A stretch of DNA of 64,000 bases, from positions 113,712,555-113,776,554 of the forward strand of contig OW121742.1 in NCBI GenBank assembly GCA_933228675.1. Reading direction: 5' to 3'. The notes under the pieces are model-generated. The model searched no databases, had not been told where the DNA came from, and worked only from the letters and a program-made list of their open reading frames with translations. The DNA comes from Stomorhina lunata. Its lineage: Eukaryota; Arthropoda; Insecta; Diptera; Rhiniidae. The stretch's first letter is position 1, and each line of letters starts with the position of its first letter. The position numbers were made by a program, and so were the translations under genes. Positions 38,501 to 49,390 of this stretch are shown piece after piece.

Positions 38501-40688
38501 GGTTTCTGTTGTCTAAATTTATATGGTTTGAAATATTAGCCTGACCAAATTTATAGCCCAATTTTGGGCTTTTTTTTAGCAAGCAAGCAACAAAATTTGA
38601 GTATATATATTATGGTTTGTTTTCGAATAATAACAAATAACACATATAAGGAAATTTTTTTTTATCTAAATATTTGGGAAAAAAATAATTTAAATATTTT
38701 AACTTCAAGTTTAAATAATTTTCATTATTTTTCCTGAATTTGCTTTATTTTTGTCTAATTTTGATTTTAAGTTGTTTTGCGAAAATAAAAATTTAAATTT
38801 TCATTGCCTGCTTATAGTCTTCAAAAATTTAATAAATTATTTTTTCAACATTTTTGTTCTACTAAAAGTTTTGCGAGAATTTTGTATTTTTTAGATTATT
38901 TAGGTTTCTAAAAGCTTTAATGTTTAGTTCAAGAGATTATTTAATTTTTTATTAAAATTTTAGAAAAAATATATTTTTTCCTAAAAAAATTTATTTTACT
39001 TAAATTCTTTTTAGAATTTTGTACTCTTAAGCTAATTTTCAGCTAATTTTGTTTTTATTAACTTTTGATTTTTTTTCTTTGTGTTTTTATAGACGAACGA
39101 TTTTGAATAAAAAATAATTTGAATATTTTAACTTTAAGTTTAAATAATTTGAATAATTTTTCAAGAATTTGCTTTATTTTTCTCTAATTTCGGTTTTATT
39201 TTGTTTTGAGATATTCGAAATTTTTAATTTCATTGCCTACTTATGGGCTTCAAGAAATTTATATAATATTTTTCACAACATTTTTTTCCACTAAAATTTT
39301 TCTTAGAATTTTGTATTTTTTAAATAATATTGAGCTAATTTAGGTTTTTATTAGCTTTAAAAATTGTATAATCATAAAAAAGAATTTAAAAGTTTTAACA
39401 TTAAGTTTAGACAACTTTATTTGTTTTTCCTGTATTTGCTTTATTTTTCTCTAATTTCGGTTTTATTTTATTTTGGAAAATTTTAAATTTTCAATTTCAT
39501 TGCCTATTTATAGGCTTCAAATATTAAAAAATATTTTTCAGGATATTTTTTTCCACTTTAATTTTTCTTAGAATTTTGTATTTTTTTAATAATTTTGAAC
39601 TAATTTAGGTTTTTCTTAGCTTTAAACTTTTATGCATGATTTGTTTTAATATTGCTCCAAAATTTGAAATATCTATTTTTTAGAAAATTTTATTCCACTT
39701 TAATTTTTCTTAGAATTTTGTATTATTTGAGTAATTTTTAAATAATTTAGGTTTTTCTTAGCTTTAAACTTTTATGCATGATTTGTTTTAATTTTGCTCC
39801 AAAATTTGAAATATCTATTTTTTTAGAAAATTTTATTCCACTTGAATTTTTTTGAAATTTTGTATTCCTAAGCTATTTTTTTTAGCTAATTTTGCTTTTA
39901 AGAGCTTTTGATTTTTGCTGTTGATTTTTTTTAATTTTCTATAAAATCATAAAACCCCCTGATATAGACTTTAAATTTGCTTTTATTTTCACAAATTTGT
40001 TTTAAATATATAAAAAAAAATCTTTTGTTTGTCTACCAAATACTCATAATTTATTCTCTTTTTCTTTTCCTTTTTAGATAAAGACATTCGTGCTCATTTG
40101 AATAACGACATGTATCCTGGCGGTTTAATGCCTTGTGATGTAGCAGCCAACCCCGAGGCAGCCTATTATCAAATGGAATCACCACCCTGCTATACCATTG
40201 CCACTGGTCTGCCCACCTATGACGAAGCTTTGCATCACAATCAACAGCATTTTGCCTTTGGCATGAAATTCATTTATCCCACTTTGGCTGCCGTTCATCA
40301 TCAGGCCACAAATTTGATCAGCTCCTGGGAGAAATATGACATCACAAGCAAAGACCAAAAATCTAACTCATCGTCATCATCATCATCAACCAAATCGAAA
40401 TCTTCACAAATTAATTCAAGCAAATTATCACAATCATCAGCTCTATCAGCCTCGTCTTGCTGTCCCTCTACATCTTTAACTTTGGAAGCCTCTACGGCTA
40501 CTTCAGCCACTTCTTCTTTGCTATTGCCTCCCTCCTATGATGTGGCTGCCACAATGGCTTTGCTGTCAGAGCATGTGGCAACAGCAACAACAACAACATG
40601 TGATAATGTTGCCATTACCATGCCCCAATTTGAAACGTGTTCATCAGCAAAATCGTCCTCAGATTTAACAGACATCATTACAGTGTGA
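35562..40688 (+). CDS. comm: Commissureless-family transmembrane sorting protein (Comm)
   Basis: Join 35,562-36,087 and 40,078-40,688; 378 aa. The donor is A|GTAAGTATC at 36,088, and the acceptor follows a strong pyrimidine tract ending TTTTTAG at 40,077; joining restores frame (codon AAT, Asn176). The start lies in a good fly context (AAAATG); Met11 is an alternative. Residues 1-138 are Thr/Met-rich then mixed, with no signal peptide. One membrane span covers about 143-165, followed by basic YRKFREWKKC. The cytoplasmic tail has PPCY (211-214) and LPTY (220-223), then a Ser-rich stretch (271-308) and PPSY (326-329). In Drosophila, Comm (about 370 aa, PPCY and LPSY nine residues apart) binds Nedd4 and diverts Robo to late endosomes so commissural axons can cross the midline. 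A Comm2 paralogue is the main alternative; family membership is firm. Confidence 0.86.
38035..38052. promoter_or_regulatory. TGACA/TGTCA dyad in comm intron
   Basis: AACTGACAACTGTCAGTT is an inverted repeat with a 2-bp centre. It resembles the palindrome at 2383-2398 and the cluster at 49,556-49,730 and may bind TALE homeodomain factors. Confidence 0.25.
38690..39930 (+). repeat. X-type repeat, tandem copies in comm intron
   Basis: At least three partial units share CATTGCCTACTTATGGGCTT (39,229), with variants at 38,806 and 39,499, followed by AGAATTTTGTATTTTT and TTAGGTTTTTATTAGCTTTAA blocks. Shorter duplicates follow at 39,640 and 39,780 (ACTTTTATGCATGATTTGTT). The reverse complement of the same motif recurs downstream of comm at 45,226, 46,160 and 48,100. 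Confidence 0.7.
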
Positions 40689-41700
40689 TTATCCTGTTAA
40701 AGGATAAAGCAGTTAATACAATTTGTTTTTTGGGCTTCTAATGGCAGCCATCAAACAATTTTGGTATTAATGTAATTTTTATTTAGTTTTTATTGGAGCA
40801 GTAAAAGTGTAAATATTTATGTAAATATTAATTCCTAAAAAAAAGGAGAAATGAAAAAATTTTATTGAAAGAAAAATTCAAGTCAAAAATAACCCAATTT
40901 CCTCCCCTACAGATTTTCTTCCTCAGACACAAAAATTTAAATTTTGAAATAATTTTTTTTTACCTCCCTTTTTTTGTCATTATCATCATTTCTCTTGCCT
41001 GTAAATAATTTCTTGTTTTCCTTTCATTTTTGTAAAATTCTTTTAACAAAATTTTATTGTATAAATCTAAAGAGACTGAATAGCTTATGTTTTATTTAAT
41101 AATTTAATTTTAACAGTTTTTTTTTCATTTAAAAAAATTTAAGTTAAAAATTTTAAATTTAAAAAGATTTCATGTTAATTTTAAAAGATTTCATGTTAAT
41201 TTTAAAAGATTTCATGTTAAATCAAAGTTGAACAATTTTAATTTAAAATGATTTCATGTTGAAAAATTTTTATTTAAACAAATTTTAAGTTAACAATTTT
41301 TATTTAAATTATCAAACTTATTAAGTAATTTTAAGCAAAAACTGATCTTGTAGTTATTTAAGTATTGAATGCATTAAAAAAAAATTTGAAAATCGAAAAA
41401 ATTAAACAAATATTGACAAAAATTTAAATACATTTTGAGTTTTTATTTTTTTTTTTTTTCTTAATTAGAAAATATGTCGGATTTTAAGTTTTTTTTTTAG
41501 AAAACCCTTTAACTAATTTGGAAATCTTAAGTAAAAACTAACAAAATCTTGACATTTGCTGGCCAAATGTTTTGGATGATTTTGAAAATCTAGAAAAATT
41601 GTAGCTAAAGAAAAAAGTAATTGTTAGAAGTAACTAAAGTAGTCCATTGGAGTAGTCTTAGAGCAAAACTTTTAAAAACCTTTACAGCATAACTGAAGTT
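40689..41700 (+). other. comm: comm 3' UTR and downstream AT-rich DNA
   Basis: The stop TGA at 40,686-40,688 is followed by AT-rich DNA. I see no AATAAA in the first several hundred bases; ATTAAA occurs at about 41,401. A small triplicate AAAGATTTCATGTTAATTTT lies at about 41,163-41,220. The 3' end cannot be placed from sequence alone. Confidence 0.4.
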
Positions 41701-44215
41701 CAGAGCCACTGTGACATCTTATTTTCATGGGATATTTGGATCTGTGATATCGATTTCTACAGAAAATTTTGTTTCACGGACCCTGTGACATCTATTTATA
41801 TAGGAAATTTGATGTCACAGATACTGCGACATCCACTTCTATAAGAAATTTGATGTCACAGATCCTGTGTCATCCATTTCTATAAGAAATTTGATGTCAG
41901 AGACTCTGTGACATCTATTTCTATTGAAAATTTTATTTCACAGACTCTGTGACATCCATTTCTATGGGAAATTCGATATCACAGACTCTGTGACTTATAT
42001 TTCTATTGAAAAATTTATGTCACAGACCCTGTGACATCTATTTCTATAGGAAATTTGATGTCACAGACTCTGTGATATCCATTTCTATAGGAATCTATTT
42101 CTATAACAAAATTTTATCTCACAGACTCTGTGTCTTCTATTTCTATAGGAAATTTGATGACACAGACTCGTTGGCATACAATTTTACGTCACAGACTCCG
42201 TTTCTATAAGAAATTTTATATCACAGACTCTGTGACTTCCATTTCTATAAGAAATTTGATGTCACAGACTCTGTGCAATCTATTTCTATAGGAAATTTGA
42301 TGTCACAGACTCTGTACCATCTATTTCTATAGGAAATTTGATGTCACAGACTCTGTGCAATCTATTTCTATAGGAAATTTGATGTCACAGACTCTGTACC
42401 ATCTATTACTATAGGAAATTTGATGTCACAGACACTGTGACATTTATTTCTATAGGAAATTTGATGTCACAGACTCTGTGACATCTGTTTCTATAGGTAA
42501 TTTGATGTCACAGACTCTGTGCAATCTATTTCTATAGGAAATTTGATGTCACAGACTCTGTGACATCTATTTCTATAGGAAATTTGATGTCACAGACTCT
42601 GTGACATCTATTTCTACAGGGAACTTGAGGTCACAGACTCTGTGATATCCATTTCTATAGGAAATTTAGGGTCACATACTCTGTAAGATCTATTTCTATA
42701 AAAAAAATTTATATCACATACCCTGTGACTTCTATTTCTATAGGAAATTTGATGTCACAGACTCTGTGGCATATATTTCTATAGAAAATTTGATGGCACA
42801 GACTCTGTGACATCTATTTCTGTAGGAAATTTGATGTCACCGACTTTGTGCCATCTATTTCTATAACAAATTTCATGTCACAGACTCTATTTCTATAAGA
42901 AATTCGATGTCACAGACTCTGTTACATCTATTTCTATAGGAAATTTGATGTCACAGGCTCTGTGACATCTATTTCTATAGGAAATTTGATGACACAGACT
43001 CTGTGACATCTATTTCTATAGGAAATTTGATGTCAGAGACTCTGTGACATCTATTTCTATAGAAAATTTGATGTCAGAGACTCTGTGACATCCACTTATA
43101 TAGAAAATTTGATGTCACAGACTCTGTGACATCTATTTCTATAGGTAATTTGATGCCACAGACTTTGTGACATCGATTTCTATAGATAATTTGATATCAC
43201 AGACTCTGTGATATCAATTTCTATAGGAAATTTAATATCACAGACTCTGTGATATCCATTTCTATAGGAAATTTAAGGTCACATACTCTATAAGATCTAT
43301 TTCTATAAAAAAAATTTGTTATCACAGACAATGTGACTTCTATTTCTATAGGAAATTTGATGTTACAGACTCTGTGGCATATATTTCTATAGAAAATTTG
43401 ATGGCACAGACTCTATGACATCTATTTCTATAGGAAATTTGATGTCGCGGACTTTGTGACATATATTTCTATAACAAATTTCATGTCACAGACTCTATTT
43501 CTATAAGAAATTCGATGTCACAGACTCTGTGACATCTATTTCTGTAGGAAATTTGAAGTCACAGACTCTGCGACATCTATTTCTATAGGAAATTTGTTCT
43601 CACAGACTCTGTGACATCTACTTGTATAGAAAATTTGATGTCACAGACTTTGTGACATCTATTTCTATAGATAATTTCATATCACAGACTCTGTGACTTC
43701 TATTTCCATAGGAAATTTGATGTCACAGACCCTGTGATATATATTTCTAAAAGAAATTGGATGTCACAGACTCTGTGACATCTATTTCTATTGGAAATCT
43801 GATTGTATAGACTCTGTGATATATATTTCTATAGGAAATTAGATGACACAGACTCTATGACATCTATTTCTATAGGAAATTAGATATCAGAGACTCTGTG
43901 ACATCTATTTCTATAGAAAATTGGATATCACATAATCTGTGATATCTATTTATATAGGAAATTTTATGGCACATATACTGTGACATATATTTCTGTAGGA
44001 AATTTGATGTCACACACTCGGTGATATATATTTCTATAGGAAATTTGATGCCACAGACTCTGTGAAATCTATTTCTATCAAAAATTTTATGCCATAGACT
44101 CTTTGACATCTATTTTACAAGAAAATTTGATACCACAGACTCTGTGACATCTATTTTTAAAGAAATTTTGATGTTACGGACTGTGGCATCTATTTCTGGA
44201 GGAAATTTGTTACAG
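41701..44215. repeat. 41-bp hairpin satellite
   Basis: About 61 units of 41 bp. Each unit has a near-perfect inverted repeat, GATGTCACAGA, one C, then TCTGTGACATC, joined by TATTTCTATAGGAAATTT. The central CACAGACTCTGTG is the most conserved part. Because 41 is not a multiple of three, open frames (42,006-42,209 plus; 43,870-44,307 minus) shift through the array and are shadows. A longer duplication is visible: 42,640-42,900 and 43,240-43,510 carry the same series of variant units about 600 bp apart. Confidence 0.95.
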
Positions 44216-45100
44216 CGCCATGGATTCAAATACTGTTTTAACTGCCAAAATCTGCATATTTTGGCACTATGTTTTAATAATTTGAACCAATATGTAATGA
44301 TGATCACGGATCGATCATTCCCAATTCAAAATAATCTTGTAAATAATTAAATACCTTTAGTCTTGTTTGGCTACATCCACTTAATTCTTTGTATATTCCT
44401 ATAAATATTCATAAATTAGTTAAAGGGTTCTTTCTATCACTTTATTAGTGAAATTTATATATTCCTATATATCACAATCATCTCAAATCTCTTAATCCTT
44501 CTTCATATAATATTTTCAAAACTATCAATTTTAATTTTCAAAAAAACTGTTTGATGGATTCACTGAATAAAATACATGATTTTTTATAAACACTAAAACA
44601 AATTGACACCATTATCATTGTCACCATCATCAAGAACACCATCATCATCTATCCATCCATACATACCCACCATCATTCAAAGCACCAACAAAAAAGACAC
44701 CCATCACATAATCATCTTTCACTATCGGTTTCATGCATCACTTGCTCAGCTAAAGCCAAAGCACATGATTAAATAATAAATAATATTTTTTTTCCAAGGC
44801 ACAAAGTGCTTTAAGAAAAAATATTTAACAAAATAGCTATAAAATGGTAAAAAAATAAAAAAAAAAACAAACAACAACAAAAATGTTTAATAATAAAATA
44901 ATATTTATTAAAATAAAATTTAAAAAAAGTTGGTAATCTTTTGATTTGATGGAATATTTAAAGGGGTAAGTATATAGTATATGTCACTGAGACTGAAATT
45001 TTGGGAATATATCAACTACGAAATTCTTATAATTTTTTTTTTTTAATTTTTAAATATTTTTATTTAAAGTTTTGATTCCTATTAATGATAATTTTCTTTT
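44216..45100. other. Spacer with CATC-rich low complexity
   Basis: No gene is visible. CACCATCATCATCTATCCATC-like low complexity lies at 44,610-44,700, then A-rich DNA. Confidence 0.45.
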
Positions 45101-46402
45101 AGAACTTTCAGTCTTTAAAAAAAACTAAAAAAAACTTAAATTATTTTAAAATTAAGGCAAAAATACAAAATTATCGGAAATTTTGTTAGAATAACTGTTT
45201 TAAGAAAATAAAATTTTTATTATATGAAGCCTGTTGTCAGGCAATGGTTTTTAAAACTTAGGAATTTTGCAAAATGTAATAAAACTGAAATTAGTTTAAA
45301 TTAGGGGAATTTCAAGAAAAATAAGTAAAATTAAATAACAATAAAAATTCCTTATGTAAGAAATATTTTTGTGATAAACAATAAAGTAATAAATTTCTCT
45401 AAACCGGATCATCGTATGAAAGAAACAATAAAATCTGAAATTACTAAATTTTATTTCTAATAATACGAAATAACTTTAAAAAAAAATTTGGGACAAATTC
45501 CATTAACAAAATATTTTTTAAAATTTCAAAAACTCACCAAAGTAGGCAATACTTTTTGAAATTTAAAATTTTTTAAAATCGAATAAAAACTCAAATTAAA
45601 GAAAATTAAATGCAATTAAAGGCTTTTTCAATAAGTCTCAGTTTGAACTAAGAGCAATTTTTGAAATTTAAAACTTTTACCCCAAAATAAAAATTTAAAA
45701 AAAATATAGTAAATTTTGGAAAAATGGCCTATAAAAATAAAAAAGTATTAATAAATTACTTAAAAAAAAGTAAATTAAGAACCAAAATAGGAAATTTTAA
45801 AAAAATTTATGTTGAAAAATTTTCTTTAAAAATAGAAAAGTGTTCAAAAATTTCCTTTTAAAAAAGAAAATTAAAAACCATTAAACTTCCTTTAAAATGG
45901 ACAAATTTGCTAAAAATTCATTTAAAAAGAGGATTTTTTTTCTTTAATTATAGGAAATATTTTTCAAAACTAAATTTATTAAAAATCCAGCTTAAAAATA
46001 CAAAATATATTTAGTTTTTGGGAACTATTTGTGATAATTTTCTTAAAAAAATGTCCATCTTTTAAAAAACTAAATTGCTTTAAAAATCAAGGCAAAAATA
46101 CAAAATTTTCAGAAATTTTCTGAGTAAACTTTTTTTCAAAAATAAAATTTTTATAATCTGAAGCCTATTGTCAGGCAATGGTTTTTAAAATTAGCGAATT
46201 TTTAAAATGAAATAAAACTGAAATTAACTAAAATTAGGGATATTTAAAGAAAAATAAGCAAGATTAAAATAAATAAAAATTCCTTTTATAAGAAATATTT
46301 TTGGGTTAAACAATGAAAATTAAAATTTCTCTAAACCTGTTCATCTTATGAATGAAACAACTGAACTTAAAATTATTAAATTTTATTGTTAGTACGAAAT
46401 TA

Positions 46403-47746
46403 GGTTAGGTTAGGTTAGGTTAGGCAGGATGCAGACTGTAAGGTCCACCTCACTTGGGTCCATAAATAGGTCCCTTTGTAATTCCTGCAAGGATAGAGAG
46501 AATTAAATTCTTAAAACTACCGAGAGTAAGAGGCTCAGTTAGAGCCAGCCAGATGCATCGATAAAAGAGCCTATTTTACGAATATTGATGTTCGAGATCT
46601 CTGATAGATCGTGCAGAAATGGGAATCCTAGATGGAGGGTTCTAAGTTCAGCAAGTGCTGGGCAGTGACAGAGGAAGTGGGATATTGTTTCTTCCTCCTC
46701 TGCATTGTGACAACTTCTGCAGTAGTCATTGCTTTGAAGATTAAGTCTTCTAGCATGTATACCTATAAGACAGTGTCCCGTAAGTACTGAAATAAGGGTG
46801 CGAAGTCTATGGCGCGAAAAGCTGACCAGGATTGCAGAGCGCTTACTGTCGTAAGTTGGCCATGTAAGTCTGGAGATCGTACAGGTACTTTCTGTGGACC
46901 AGTTGGTCTGTGCGGACCTAAAAATAAACTGCTTTATGAGCAATTTGCATGCTGAGAGCGGAATACCTATGAATTGATCAGTGTTTTCTTGACTAAGAAG
47001 AGCACCATCTTTTGCTAGGTTATCCGCTATGATGTTACCTGGTACATTACTATGACTACGTACCCAGAAAAGTTCAATGTTGGAATGTCTCGCCATCTCA
47101 TTTAGAGACGCCCGGCATTCACGGGTAAGAACGGATGTCGTGTAGACCGATGAAAGGGAATGAATGGCGGCAAGACTATCTGTACAGAAACGAATATCGT
47201 TGGGATATACTCGGTGGTACGTGAGCCACTTGCTCGCCCTATAAATAGCTGAAATTTCAGCTTGAAGAATGCTGCATTGTTTAGGGAGCTTGAATTTCAC
47301 TTTAATCCCAAATGATGGGATAAAGAAGCCCCCACCCACACCACGTGACGATTTGGATCCATCCGAATAGATAACCAGGGTCTCTTCACTAAAAGCGTTA
47401 TGGGCCCCTGAGATATCCGCAGTGAAGGATTGCTCGAAAGCGGGTGAGGGAATACAGTAGTCTATATTATCAGGGAGATTAAGTTTCTCCAGAATAGTGG
47501 TGTGGCCTAGAGACGAAGTAGACCATTCACCGGTGGTTTTTAACCTGATAGCTGAGTTGAGGGCTACTAATTGGGCCATTAGCTCAGCCGGAAGCCAATT
47601 AAGCATGGTAAAGAGTGCCTTTGAAGGAGTAGTCCTTAAAGCACCCGTAATCATGAGAGCAGCAGATCTGAGGATCTTAACAAAAAGTCCTCGCTGATTA
47701 GCCTTGTTTAGGGCAGGCCACCAGACAAGAGCGCCGTACATGAGAA
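46403..47746 (-). mobile_element. 5'-truncated non-LTR retrotransposon (LOA/I/R1-type)
   Basis: A 1,344-bp insertion, flanked by a 12-bp target-site duplication AGTACGAAATTA (46,391-46,402 and 47,747-47,758), sits in the X/Y repeat; the flanking repeat resumes directly after it. On the minus strand the element holds only the C-terminal part of the pol ORF, a short 3' UTR, and a 3' tail of about four TTAGG/CCTAA units. 5' truncation, target duplication and simple-repeat tail are typical of target-primed reverse transcription. Confidence 0.93.
46539..47741 (-). pseudogene. Truncated LINE pol: end of RT, RNase H and C-terminal zinc knuckle
   Basis: An open frame of 400 codons without internal stops, whose first Met is internal to the original ORF. 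Residues 1-60 match the post-RT region common to LOA/I-like elements (ALVWW..ITGALRTTPS). RNase H spans about 121-250, with acidic residues Asp127 (YSDGSK), Glu162, Asp188 and Asp240 and the WVRSH segment near 226-230. A CCHC-like cluster follows (Cys341, Cys344, His355, Cys360). Fingers, palm and endonuclease are missing, so it cannot retrotranspose alone. The intact frame implies a recent insertion. RNase H excludes the Jockey clade; choice among LOA, I and R1 is uncertain. Confidence 0.9.
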
Positions 47747-48749
47747 AGTACGAAATTACTTTTTAATAAAAACTTACTTAAAAAAAAAAGATTTTTTTTT
47801 GAAAATTTCAAAAACTCACAAAAGTAGGCAATACTTTTTGAAAATTCAATTTTTTTTAAATCTAATAAAAATTCAAATTAAAACAAATTAAACTTAATTT
47901 AACCGAACTAACAATTAAACTAAATTTAAACGAATTAAAAGAAAAGTTCTAAAATTTTTAAGAACTATATGTGATAATTTTCTTTAAAAAATGTTCATCT
48001 TTTGAAAAACTAATAGAAACTTAAATTATTTTAAATTAACGTTAAAAATACAAAATCATCAGAAATTTTGTTAGGATAACATTAAAAAAAATTATAATTC
48101 GAAGCCTGTTGTCAGGCAATGGTTCTTAAAACTTGTTAATTTTTAAAATGTAATAAAACTGAAATTAACTAAAATTAGGGAAATTTAAAGAAAAATAAGC
48201 AAGATTAAAATAAATAAAAATTCCTTTTATAAGAAATATTTTTGGGTTAAGTAATAAAAAATTTAATTTCTCTAAACCTGTTTATCTTATGAATAAAACA
48301 ATAAAACTTAAAATTATTAAATTTTATTGTTAATAATACGAAAATACTTTTTAATAAAAATTGGGACTAATTTCTTTAAAAAAATTTTTTGAAAATTTCA
48401 AAAACTCACAAAAGTAGGCAATAGTTTTTGAAAATTAAAATTTTTTTAAACCTAATAAAAACTCAAATTAAAGAAAATTAAACTAAATTTAGGCCAATTA
48501 AAGACATTTCCAAAAAGTCTTAGTTTAAGTTTAGTAAAATTTATAAGATTCAAATTTTTTCTTAAAAAAATTAAAATTTTTAGCCTATGAAAAAAAAATA
48601 AAAATTTTGTTTGGATTGAATGTAAATTCTTGCAAAATTCAGCTTTTAAAAAATAGTTCATTTTTTTTAATTTTCTTTGGGAATTTAAAAGATTTTTAAC
48701 GAAATATTTTTTTTTAGAAATCACATTTCTCTTTATTTTTTTGCTTTTA

Positions 48750-48835
48750 GTCTTCCATTGACCTCTGCTTTTATTTAAAGGTGTCAAAGGTCATCAAGTC
48801 ACAAAAATTTCAGGCTTCAAAATACAAATTACTAC
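48750..48835 (+). promoter_or_regulatory. Nuclear-receptor-type cassette, copy 1
   Basis: TGACCT (48,759) and TCAAAGGTCA (48,784) form inverted half sites 25 bp apart. Extended half sites of this type are bound by HNF4, FTZ-F1 and ERR class receptors. The whole ~85-bp stretch is repeated almost unchanged at about 49,295-49,380, in a duplicated repeat block whose other parts differ more. Confidence 0.25.
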
Positions 48836-49294
48836 TATTCTTATGAATAAAACAATAAAACTTGAAATTATTAAATTTTATTGTTAATAATACGAAACTA
48901 CCTTTTAGTAAAAATTGGGACTAATTTCTTTAAAAAAATTTTTTGAAAATTTTAAAACTCACAAAAGTAGGCAATGGTTTTTGAAAATTAGAAATTTTTT
49001 AAATCTAATAAAAATTCAAATTAACGAAAATTAAACTAAATTTAAACCAATTGAAGACATTGCCAAAAAGTCTTAGTTAAAGTTTAGTAAAATTTATAAG
49101 ATTCAAATTTTTGCTTAAAAAATTAAAATTTTTAGCCTATAAAAAAAATAAAAATTTTGTTTGGTTTATATGTAACTTTTGCAAAATAGTTAATTTTTTT
49201 AAAACTTTCTTTAGAAACTTAGAAGATTTTTGAATGAAATATTTTTTTTAGAAATCGCATTTCTCTTTATTTTTTTGCTTTGAAATTCCACTAA

Positions 49295-49380
49295 GTCTTC
49301 CATTGACCTCTGCTTTTATTTAAGGGTGTCAAAGGTCATCAAGTCGCAAAAATTTCAGGCTTCAAAATACAAATTACTAC
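49295..49380 (+). promoter_or_regulatory. Nuclear-receptor-type cassette, copy 2
   Basis: TGACCT at 49,304 and TCAAAGGTCA at 49,329 have the same 25-bp spacing as copy 1, with only a couple of differences over about 85 bp. Function is inferred from motif only. Confidence 0.25.
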
Positions 49381-49390
49381 TAATTTTATT

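Larger units (their letters stand above)
36088..40077 (+). other. comm: comm intron with repeat copies
   Basis: A 3,990-bp GT-AG intron between the membrane-span exon and the cytoplasmic-tail exon. It is extremely AT-rich and carries several copies of a dispersed 300-400-bp repeat, one copy in the opposite orientation (36,700-36,960), and a TGACA/TGTCA dyad at 38,035-38,052. The ORF-like minus frame at 36,699-36,923 belongs to the inverted repeat copy. Confidence 0.75.
45100..49390 (-). repeat. X/Y dispersed-tandem repeat 3' of comm
   Basis: Repeating blocks with two landmarks: X, GAAGCCTGTTGTCAGGCAAT (45,226; 46,160; 48,100), containing the stem GCCTG..CAGGC, and Y, AACTCACAAAAGTAGGCAAT (45,533; 47,815; 48,403; 48,955). 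X to Y is about 300 bp each time once the inserted LINE is removed. The orientation is opposite to copies in the comm intron. The last two blocks (about 48,330-48,850 and 48,870-49,400) are near-duplicates offset by 545 bp. The minus frame 48,452-48,787 is a shadow. Confidence 0.78.

Noticed and set aside
40301..40510. 69-codon minus-strand frame with an acidic run
   Set aside because: It is the antisense of the serine-rich coding part of comm exon 2 (TCA repeats read as Asp codons).
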